This document shows, in pieces, positions 58,073 to 64,000 of a DNA stretch of 64,000 bases. The translations under genes were made by a program, and so were the position numbers. The notes beneath the pieces are model-generated. The model worked only from the letters and a program-made list of their open reading frames with translations. It made no database searches and was not told the origin of the DNA. Position 1 is the first letter of the stretch. Each line of letters starts with the position of its first letter. The stretch spans positions 1-64,000 of the forward strand of contig CADEDJ010000004.1 in the NCBI GenBank assembly GCA_902826055.1, given 5' to 3'. The stretch is from an uncultured Nitrosomonas sp. Lineage in GTDB: Bacteria; Pseudomonadota; Gammaproteobacteria; Burkholderiales; Nitrosomonadaceae.

Positions 58073-58738
58073 ATGAAGAAAATATCAATCCCAAATCCCC
58101 TCATTGCAATGATCTTTGCATCAGTATTTTTTTCTGGCGCAACATTGGCACAAATGTCACTTGTTGATCAAGACCTTACAATAAAGAAACCTGAGGCTTA
58201 TGGTGTCGATGATCGTGGTGTAGTTACAAGAAACACAACTGGTCTATGTTGGCATACTGGATACTGGACTCCAGCTATGGCTATTCCAGAATGCGAACCC
58301 GATCTGGCCAAAAAAGTAGAAGTAGCAGCTCCTCCGCCACCGCCACCACCTGCTCCAGCACCTAAGAAAGTATCATTCTCGGCAGATGCGCTCTTTGATT
58401 TTGATAGTGCAAAATTAAAACCAGGTGGACATGGCATACAAACTTTGAATGAATTTGCGGATGGAATTAAAGGTCTCCACTATGATCGTATTACTGTTGT
58501 AGGCCATGCCGATCGTATTGGTTCTGACAGCTATAACCATAAACTTTCTCATCGCCGCGCAGATGCCGTCAAAGCGCATTTGATTTCAAGAGGCATTGAT
58601 CCCAACAAAATCATTGCTTCAGGAAAAGGCGAAACAGAACCTGTGACTGGCAATACTTGTCATGGTCATGGCAAAGCATTAAAAGAGTGCCTTGCACCTG
58701 ATCGCCGCGTCGATATTGATGTTGAAGGCATGAAATAA
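58073..58738 (+). CDS. OmpA-family outer-membrane protein
   Basis: A 221-residue protein with a signal peptide (cleavage likely after GATLAQ or near it), a short N-terminal part with two cysteines, a proline-rich hinge (EVAAPPPPPPPAPAPKK) and a C-terminal OmpA domain (DALFDFDSAKLKPGG, ITVVGHADRIGSDSYNHKLSHRRADAV) that binds peptidoglycan. It lacks the eight-strand beta-barrel of E. coli OmpA, so it is an OmpA-C-like wall-binding protein. A strong terminator follows. Confidence 0.88.
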   Translation: MKKISIPNPLIAMIFASVFFSGATLAQMSLVDQDLTIKKPEAYGVDDRGVVTRNTTGLCWHTGYWTPAMAIPECEPDLAKKVEVAAPPPPPPPAPAPKKVSFSADALFDFDSAKLKPGGHGIQTLNEFADGIKGLHYDRITVVGHADRIGSDSYNHKLSHRRADAVKAHLISRGIDPNKIIASGKGETEPVTGNTCHGHGKALKECLAPDRRVDIDVEGMK

Positions 58739-58757
58739 ATAATAGTTTTTTAATCTT

Positions 58758-58789
58758 AAAAAGCCCTGTAATGTTTACAGGGCTTTTTT
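58758..58789 (+). terminator. Rho-independent terminator after the OmpA-family gene
   Basis: A 14-bp perfect stem (AAAAAGCCCTGTAA/TTACAGGGCTTTTT) with a TGT loop ends in a T-run. The run of A before the stem would let it work on the opposite strand too. Confidence 0.85.
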
Positions 58790-58804
58790 GTATTTTCTGT
58801 CATT

Positions 58805-60136
58805 ATGAATGATCGTATCAAGGCAGACACAATCATTGAAGCAAAATGGATCATTCCCGTTGAACCTGATAATGTTGCTTTAACTGACCATGCAATTGTC
58901 ATCAGTAACGGAATTATCGAAGATATTCTCGCCATTCCGGAAGCCAAGCTCCGTTATCACTCGCAGCAAACAATTACATTAAATAATCATGCATTAATTC
59001 CTGGACTGATTAATCTGCACACTCATGCAGCTATGACACTTCTAAGAGGACTTGCTGATGACCTGCCACTCATGGAATGGCTTAATAATCACATTTGGCC
59101 GATTGAACGCCAACATGTTAATGGCCAATTTGTATATGATGGAACCAAACTAGCTTGTGCTGAAATGATCAAGGGCGGCATTACTTGTTTTAATGACATG
59201 TATTTTTTCCCTGAGTCCGGCGTTGAAGCGATCATTGCTTCTGGAATGCGGGCTGCAATTGGCATAGTTGTCATTGATTTTCCCACCGCTTATGCAAGTG
59301 ATACGGATGACTATCTCAACAAAGGTCTAGCCTTGCGTGATCAATATCACCAGCACCCACTTCTATCGTTCTGCTTTGCACCACACGCGCCTTATACTGT
59401 CAGCGACGAAGCCTTTAATCGTATTCTGACGTATGCAGAGCAGCTCAATGCACCCATCCATATTCATTTACACGAATCTTCGGATGAAATTCGTATCAAT
59501 CTCGAATCTACCGGCATGCGACCCATTGAACGTTTACATCAACTTGGACTAGTGGGTCCCAATATGATTGCCGTGCATATGGTACACCTGACAGAACAAG
59601 AGATTAAACTCGTACATGACTATGGCTGCAATATTGCACACTGCCCATCATCCAATCTGAAACTTGCGAATGGCTTTGCACCAATTCCATCATTTTTAAA
59701 CCAAGGCATTAATGTCGGCCTCGGCACCGATGGCGCTGCCAGTAACAATCGCCTGGATATGTTCGAGGAGATGCGCCAGGCTGCATTACTTGCAAAAGCC
59801 ACCGGTGGCATGGCCGACATTCTGCCTGCCAATCAGACTTTGAAAATGGCTACTTTAAACAATGCTAATGCCCTGGGATTGGGTGATAAGATTGGCTCGT
59901 TGGCTATTGGCAAGGCTGCTGACATTACCGCAATTAGCTTCACGGATCTTGATCTAGCGCCTTGCTATAATCCAATTTCTCATTTAGTTTATACAGCAAG
60001 CCGAGAACACGTAAGTCATGTGTGGGTAAATGGTAAAATGTTGCTCCAGGAAAGAGAGTTAATCACGCTAAATCCGCTTGAACTGCAACACCGCTCAGAA
60101 TTCTGGTATAAACGTATCAAAACGACATCAAAATAG
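58805..60136 (+). CDS. mtaD: TRZ/ATZ hydrolase, 5'-methylthioadenosine/SAH deaminase type
   Basis: A 443-residue amidohydrolase. The metal-binding LINLHTHAAMTLLRGLADDLPLMEWLNNHIWP, the FAPHAPYTVSDE and IHLHESSDE segments, and LGTDGAASNNRLDMFEEMRQ are those of MTA/SAH deaminases (MtaD-like), which are related to chlorohydrolases such as AtzB/TrzA. The precise substrate is inferred. It is upstream of ubiG and gph with short gaps (24 and 20 bp), a common betaproteobacterial order. Confidence 0.88.
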   Translation: MNDRIKADTIIEAKWIIPVEPDNVALTDHAIVISNGIIEDILAIPEAKLRYHSQQTITLNNHALIPGLINLHTHAAMTLLRGLADDLPLMEWLNNHIWPIERQHVNGQFVYDGTKLACAEMIKGGITCFNDMYFFPESGVEAIIASGMRAAIGIVVIDFPTAYASDTDDYLNKGLALRDQYHQHPLLSFCFAPHAPYTVSDEAFNRILTYAEQLNAPIHIHLHESSDEIRINLESTGMRPIERLHQLGLVGPNMIAVHMVHLTEQEIKLVHDYGCNIAHCPSSNLKLANGFAPIPSFLNQGINVGLGTDGAASNNRLDMFEEMRQAALLAKATGGMADILPANQTLKMATLNNANALGLGDKIGSLAIGKAADITAISFTDLDLAPCYNPISHLVYTASREHVSHVWVNGKMLLQERELITLNPLELQHRSEFWYKRIKTTSK

Positions 60137-60160
60137 TGAGCATAAAAAGAAGGAACACAC

Positions 60161-60868
60161 ATGGAAAATGATGGCATCAATGCGGATCCGCTAGAACTCG
60201 AGAAATTCAGCCAACTTGCGCACCGCTGGTGGGATCCGAATAGCGAATTCAAACCCCTGCATGAAATTAATCCACTACGTCTCAATTACATTGCTGAACT
60301 GGCTGGCGGATTGGAAGGCAAAGCAGTATTGGATGTTGGTTGCGGCGGTGGTATTTTATCTGAAGGCATGGCATCCATAGGAGCTCATGTAACCGGTATT
60401 GACCTGAGCGACAGAGCACTTAAAGTTGCCAAACTGCATCTACTGGAAAGTGGATATCACGTTGATTACCGTAAGATTACCGTAGAATCCCTGGCGGCAG
60501 AACAACCACAACACTACGATATTGTTACGTGCATGGAAATGCTCGAACATGTACCCGACCCCATGAGCGTTATTCGTTCATGCGCTCAACTCGCCAAACC
60601 GAATGGATGGGTTTTCTTCTCAACCATTAACCGTAATCCGAAAGCTTATTTGTTTGCCATTATTGGTGCTGAATACATCTTAAAGCTATTACCGCGTGGC
60701 ACACACGAATACGCTAAGTTTATTAAACCCTCGGAACTGGCGCGCATGGCCCGTAATGCAGGTCTCACACAGGAAAAATTGATCGGTATGACCTACAACC
60801 CAATTACAAAAGTCTATGCCCTGGGAGATGATACCGATGTTAACTACATTGTAGCTTATCGTTGCTGA
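60161..60868 (+). CDS. ubiG: Ubiquinone biosynthesis O-methyltransferase
   Basis: A 235-residue class I SAM methyltransferase that carries out both O-methylations in ubiquinone synthesis. SAM motif I is [52 protein letters not shown] and [11 protein letters not shown] plus [15 protein letters not shown] are specific for UbiG. An AAGGAA site precedes the ATG. Confidence 0.95.
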   Translation: MENDGINADPLELEKFSQLAHRWWDPNSEFKPLHEINPLRLNYIAELAGGLEGKAVLDVGCGGGILSEGMASIGAHVTGIDLSDRALKVAKLHLLESGYHVDYRKITVESLAAEQPQHYDIVTCMEMLEHVPDPMSVIRSCAQLAKPNGWVFFSTINRNPKAYLFAIIGAEYILKLLPRGTHEYAKFIKPSELARMARNAGLTQEKLIGMTYNPITKVYALGDDTDVNYIVAYRC

Positions 60869-60888
60869 ATCAGAATTAGGCTAAGTCA

Positions 60889-61536
60889 ATGATTAAAGCA
60901 GTCCTTTTCGACTTTGACGGAACACTCGCCGATACCGCGCCTGATCTTGGCCATGCTCTTAACCGGCAACGTACTGCACGCGGTTTGTCTGAATTATCCA
61001 TCGCACAAATTCGTCCGCAAGCTTCCGCAGGTTCCCGAGGATTACTCGGATTAGGTTTCAATATTAAACCGGGTGATGACGGTTATGAATCAATGCGTGA
61101 TGAATTCCTTGCTTTCTATACACAGCGCCTGTGTCATGATACGTGCCTGTTTCCAGGTGTTGATGAACTGCTTGAGCAACTGGAAAAACGCAATCTTCCG
61201 TGGGGTATCGTGACTAACAAACCCGCACGTTTCGCGCATCCATTGATCCAAAAGCTTGGCTTGGCACAGCGCGTAGCATGCATCATTTGTGGTGACGAAA
61301 TCGCCAATACTAAGCCTCACCCGGAGCCACTTCTAAGCGCCAGTAGCAAAATGGCCATCTCTCCTACTCACTGTATTTATCTCGGAGATGATATACGCGA
61401 TGTACAGGCCAGCCTGGCAGCAGGCATGCAACCCATCGTGGCCCGCTACGGTTATCTAGGTAATGATCAACCGCCTGAAACTTGGGGCGCCCGATACCTA
61501 ATCGACCACCCCAAAGAATTACTGGCTTATTTATAA
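60889..61536 (+). CDS. gph: Phosphoglycolate phosphatase
   Basis: A 215-residue HAD-superfamily phosphatase with motif I LFDFDGTLADTAPDLGHAL, motif II GIVTNKPARF and motif IV YLGDDIRDVQASLAAGM. It clears 2-phosphoglycolate made during DNA repair or by RuBisCO oxygenation. It is last in the mtaD-ubiG-gph run and upstream of ssrA. Confidence 0.9.
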   Translation: MIKAVLFDFDGTLADTAPDLGHALNRQRTARGLSELSIAQIRPQASAGSRGLLGLGFNIKPGDDGYESMRDEFLAFYTQRLCHDTCLFPGVDELLEQLEKRNLPWGIVTNKPARFAHPLIQKLGLAQRVACIICGDEIANTKPHPEPLLSASSKMAISPTHCIYLGDDIRDVQASLAAGMQPIVARYGYLGNDQPPETWGARYLIDHPKELLAYL

Positions 61537-61591
61537 TCAAGCTTGGCAATTCTGTTACACTAGCTGATGCATAAGGCTTGAACTTTTTTAT

Positions 61592-61620
61592 TTGATTATC
61601 ATCTTATGCACACCTATTAC
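61592..61620 (+). promoter_or_regulatory. Sigma-70 promoter of ssrA
   Basis: TTGATT, a 17-bp spacer and TATTAC lie upstream, with the mature tmRNA 5' end 8 nt downstream of the -10 box. Spacing and position are what is expected for the tmRNA promoter. Confidence 0.65.
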
Positions 61621-61627
61621 GAATACC

Positions 61628-61988
61628 GGGGACGATCTGGTTTCGACGTGGGTTGCAAAGCAGCGCAGGGCATACCGAGGATCAGATTACCTCGTAAATC
61701 CATCTGAAAACAATAGTCGCAAACGACGAAAACTACGCTTTAGCCGCTTAATTCGGCTAGCCTCTGCACCGGTGGGCCTCAACGCCGGGTCTGGCAACAG
61801 ACAGCAGAGTCACTAACGAGGATCGCGTTCAGTAGGGTCACTTTACAGAACGTTAAACGTAAGGTGACTCGCTTGTCATCAGCCTGCCGGTTGGCGGTTG
61901 CCAGGTTAAAACAAATAATTTGGCTAAGTATGTAGAACTGTCTGTAGAGGGCTTGCGGACGCGGGTTCGATTCCCGCCGTCTCCACCA
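61628..61988 (+). ncRNA. ssrA: Transfer-messenger RNA
   Basis: A 361-nt tmRNA. The 5' GGGGACG pairs with CGTCTCC before the encoded 3' CCA, giving the seven-pair acceptor stem. The 3' end carries the T-arm GGGTTCGATTCCCGCC. The tag frame GCAAACGACGAAAACTACGCT.. reads ANDENYALAA then stop. It rescues stalled ribosomes by trans-translation. The 3' end of ssrA is a frequent integration target, and the DNA beyond it changes sharply in composition. Confidence 0.97.
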
Positions 61989-61993
61989 ATAAC

Positions 61994-62025
61994 AAAACCC
62001 CAACCGTTCTCGGTTGGGGTTTTTT
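61994..62025 (+). terminator. Rho-independent terminator of ssrA
   Basis: A 13-bp perfect stem AAAACCCCAACCG/CGGTTGGGGTTTT with a TTCT loop, followed by T residues, starting 6 nt after the CCA end of tmRNA. Confidence 0.9.
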
Positions 62026-62336
62026 CTTGCCCGATCGCACCGGTTCCCGCGTGTTGTTGGGGGTTCCTGCGAACACCTGCGGACTTCGCCAGCCACCCGA
62101 ATCGCCCGCTCCAGGCCACATTCCACTCTCTCCTGGCCATTCCTCGCTCCGACCTCGCTCCCCGAAAGTGGCCCGAAGTCCGCAAAGGCCGCAACGCAGA
62201 CCCCTACAGATCAAAGACTTACGCGCGGACGAATCAATCGGTTGGATTGCAGCATTGGATAGCAAAGGAAACTGCTTGTGTTGTGTTATGTCGGTATATA
62301 TTGACATCTACCGACGTAATGCAACATCATGGCGGC
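62026..62336. other. GC-rich intergenic DNA at the left edge of an ssrA-linked island
   Basis: No gene is visible. Composition shifts to GC-rich directly after the ssrA terminator. An 11-bp inverted repeat (tgcggacttcg at 62078-62088 and its complement at 62174-62184) is separated by 85 bp and might be recombination-related. The last 50 bp carry the operator-like palindrome described separately. I could not identify an integrase or a second att copy in the window. Confidence 0.45.
62290..62315 (+). promoter_or_regulatory. Operator-like inverted repeat upstream of the AbiEi-type antitoxin
   Basis: Perfect 7-bp arms GTCGGTA and TACCGAC flank a 12-bp AT-rich centre containing TATATT, a possible -10 box. 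AbiEi-type antitoxins autorepress through inverted repeats in their promoter, so this fits the downstream gene. Confidence 0.5.
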
Positions 62337-62936
62337 ATGGAAACTTCGCATCAGACCATTCTGAATCTCGCCGCCCAGCGCGGCCTGATACGCCCGCGCG
62401 ACCTCGATGCGCTGGGGCTGCCCAGTGTCGCCCTCACTCGGCTGGTTCGGCAGGGCCTGCTCGTCCGTGTGGGTCGGGGTCTATATGCCCGTCCTGATCG
62501 CAGCGTATCCGAGCATGGCACGCTGGCCGAGGTGGCACGCAAACACCCGCAAGCCATCGTCTGCCTGCTGTCGGCTCTGCGGGTGCACGACCTCACCACG
62601 CAGTCACCGTTCGAGGTCTGGCTCGCCATTCCCAACAAGGCTCGTGCGCCGAAGATGGATTACCCGCCGCTGCGCATCGTGCGCTTTTCTGGCCCCGCGC
62701 TGACCGATGGGATTGAAGAGCAACAGATCGATGGCGTGACCGTGCGCGTGACCAACATTGCTCGCACCGTGGCCGACTGCTTCAAGTTCCGCAACAAGAT
62801 CGGCCTCGATGTGGCGATGGAAGCGCTGCAGGAAGCCTGGCGTGCCAAGCGCATGAGCATGGACGAACTCTGGCGCTATGCCACGCTGTGCCGCGTGGCC
62901 AATGTGATGCGCCCCTACATGGAAAGCCTGTCATGA
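62337..62936 (+). CDS. AbiEi-type antitoxin (type IV toxin-antitoxin), probably orphan
   Basis: A 199-residue protein with an N-terminal winged-helix domain (ILNLAAQRGLIRPRDLDALGLP, RLVRQGLLVRVGRGLYARPD) and a C-terminal domain in which HPQAIVCLLSALRVHDLTTQ and VTVRVTNIARTVADCFKFRNKIGLDVAMEAL match AbiEi/COG5340 proteins. These proteins repress their own operon and counter a nucleotidyltransferase toxin. I chose the ATG at 62337; ATG 62319 is also possible. An upstream frame runs back through tmRNA and is not credible. The usual overlapping toxin gene is not intact. Confidence 0.85.
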   Translation: METSHQTILNLAAQRGLIRPRDLDALGLPSVALTRLVRQGLLVRVGRGLYARPDRSVSEHGTLAEVARKHPQAIVCLLSALRVHDLTTQSPFEVWLAIPNKARAPKMDYPPLRIVRFSGPALTDGIEEQQIDGVTVRVTNIARTVADCFKFRNKIGLDVAMEALQEAWRAKRMSMDELWRYATLCRVANVMRPYMESLS

Positions 62937-63019
62937 ACCAGCGCATCACAATGCTCTCGGTGGACGCATGCGAGGCTCAGCAGGAAAAGTGCAGCCATCG
63001 AAGGATGAACAATGACTGA
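62933..63019 (+). pseudogene. Probable remnant of the AbiEii-type toxin start
   Basis: An ATG overlaps the antitoxin stop (ATGA), exactly where the toxin gene of such pairs starts. The frame reads MNQRIT and then an unrelated tail, stopping after 28 codons. The overlap is the typical toxin coupling, so I read this as the first codons of a lost toxin, with the rest removed when the downstream DNA was joined. With so few residues this is inference. Confidence 0.4.
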
Positions 63020-64000
63020 AAAGCCCATGCGAACAGAGCGAGAGGTCTTTGCAGATCTGGCTGCGATTTGCTTCCAGCCTGGCTACGTGCACGCAATAGC
63101 CCACATATGCTTCCGTGACAACGTGATTCTCCACGCAGGTGACATGAAGGAAGCCGATATGAGGAAGATGTTCTCTCCCTCGCGGCTCATCCGAACGGAG
63201 ATCAATACCTTGCTCGGCTTGATGATCAAGGCCGATATCGACTGGACCTTGCCTGCACCGAGGACTCTGCAGGAATACATGGATGCAACGGAGAAACTCC
63301 TTGAGGAGTTACACCATTGTCTGTCTGGGGAATTTTGGTCCGGTCTAACCAAGGAAGCCGTGGAAGGTGGCTTCAACCCGTTTGAGCGGGGGGAGGTGTT
63401 GAGAGAACCGATTTTCTACAGCGGTGAAGCGGCCTACATCTTTCAGTACCTTGATCTGGCGACTCGTAAATACGCAGCCGATTCGAAATGGCTGCAAGCA
63501 AACCGCGGCTTTACCATCGATCACGCCACACGTGTCGCGAAAGCAGTAGAGGGCGTCCATGCTGACCGCTTTGACTCAATTCGTGAGCGAATGCGAAAGC
63601 AGCATCCTGACGAGTGGACAATGCTCCCTCTTTTCTCATTCACTGCCGATGAAATTGCAGCAAAGGCGAATCTTGCTACCGACATTGTGGAACGAGTGCT
63701 CGGGGCATTTGAACTGCCATCAACAGAGCGCAATGAAGGATTCAACGCACTGCACGACTTCAACGTCATTACGGCCATGCCACTGCTGCGGATGCCAAGC
63801 GGAGAGTTCCTATCACTGCAGTCATACTCACTTGCCGAGGCGATATACGAAGCGCCCCATCATTGGATGTATCAGGACGAGGCATATCGTCCAACACTCT
63901 CGAAGAACCGTGGCGACTTCACTGAAGATTTTGTAGCCGAGCGACTCGGCTTGGTCTTTGGGAAGGATCGTGTTCATTTGAATGTAGATATCTTCAGGAC
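63012..64000 (+). CDS. Large uncharacterised protein, possible nuclease, cut by the window edge
   Basis: An open frame starts at ATG 63012 (AAGGA 7 nt upstream) and stays open for 329 codons to the window end, so the gene is partial at its 3' side. The N-terminal part begins TEKPMRTEREVFADLAAICFQPGYVHAIAHICFRDN and is mostly helical. Near the visible end, RGDFTEDFVAERLGLVFG followed by VHLNVDIF resembles the opening of a PD-(D/E)XK nuclease domain (acidic helix, then strand before the catalytic D and ExK); the catalytic part would lie beyond the edge. GC content is well above the host core. It belongs to the ssrA-linked island. Confidence 0.65.
   Translation, partial: MTEKPMRTEREVFADLAAICFQPGYVHAIAHICFRDNVILHAGDMKEADMRKMFSPSRLIRTEINTLLGLMIKADIDWTLPAPRTLQEYMDATEKLLEELHHCLSGEFWSGLTKEAVEGGFNPFERGEVLREPIFYSGEAAYIFQYLDLATRKYAADSKWLQANRGFTIDHATRVAKAVEGVHADRFDSIRERMRKQHPDEWTMLPLFSFTADEIAAKANLATDIVERVLGAFELPSTERNEGFNALHDFNVITAMPLLRMPSGEFLSLQSYSLAEAIYEAPHHWMYQDEAYRPTLSKNRGDFTEDFVAERLGLVFGKDRVHLNVDIFR

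Noticed and set aside
61779-62307. Minus-strand open frames across tmRNA and the region after it
   Set aside because: They overlap a certain RNA gene and are arginine-rich chance frames.
61920-62336. Extension of the antitoxin frame back into tmRNA
   Set aside because: It would overlap the 3' end of ssrA and its terminator, and the extra residues match nothing; an internal ATG gives the family length.
63083-63778. Minus-strand open frames opposite the partial gene at the right edge
   Set aside because: The plus frame is open for 329 codons with a ribosome-binding site, and the minus frames are short and overlapping shadows.
1-64000. CRISPR array, rRNA or tRNA genes
   Set aside because: I found no regularly spaced repeats and no rRNA or stand-alone tRNA; the only tRNA-like structure is the tmRNA end.

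Overview
The window looks like a chromosome segment of a betaproteobacterial ammonia oxidiser of the Nitrosomonas type. The grounds are the gene order (his genes then hinT and tatABC; pepA-holC-valS; mtaD-ubiG-gph next to ssrA), a tmRNA tag reading ANDENYALAA, fairly AT-rich housekeeping DNA and a group III truncated haemoglobin. The genus is an inference from layout, not from a database match.

Layout. 1-3.3 kb: a Crp/Fnr regulator, a pteridine-reductase-like SDR and a divergent MidA-family methyltransferase. 3.4-10.3 kb: a probable operon hisC-hisB-hisH-hisA-hisF-hisI-hisE-hinT-tatA-tatB-tatC. 10.4-13.7 kb: a glycine-zipper protein, a copper P-type ATPase and a CopZ-like chaperone. 13.8-18.4 kb (minus): manC and putA. 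18.5-25.3 kb (minus): an accessory operon, TIR protein, MoxR AAA+ ATPase, three-pass membrane protein with an FGE/C-type-lectin-fold C-terminus, and a secreted FGE-fold protein. 25.5-28.3 kb: bioA and a beta-CASP metallo-hydrolase, followed by a MITE-like palindromic element. 28.4-35.1 kb (minus): HD-GYP phosphodiesterase, then pepA, holC, a small unknown gene and valS. 35.3-43.5 kb: HDOD-GGDEF protein, serB, malic enzyme, truncated haemoglobin, a membrane diguanylate cyclase, an SH3 lipoprotein and a CcsA-like protein. 43.6-48.7 kb: ffh, DUF192, dut, coaBC, radC, rpmB and rpmG. 48.7-57.8 kb (minus): a desaturase and a long cluster running from a Gld-type ABC system through mutM, proC, yggT, yggU and sixA to rluE. 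58-62 kb: an OmpA-family protein, mtaD-ubiG-gph and ssrA. 62-64 kb: a GC-rich island immediately downstream of ssrA with an AbiEi-type antitoxin, a broken toxin stub and a large open frame leaving the window.

The most interesting part is the 18.5-25.3 kb operon. The last ~125 bp of its two FGE-fold genes form a pair of repeats that are identical except at 25 positions. Every one of these is compatible with an adenine in a common template: 20 have A in one copy, the other 5 differ between two non-A bases, and none is a C/T difference. Just upstream the same genes differ in the ordinary way, with 8 C/T changes among 23. This is the signature of variable repeats of a diversity-generating retroelement (DGR). 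No reverse transcriptase or template repeat is in the window, so the mutagenic machinery would have to act from elsewhere. The predicted system is a set of hypervariable periplasmic or surface sensors coupled through a membrane protein to a cytoplasmic MoxR ATPase and a TIR effector.
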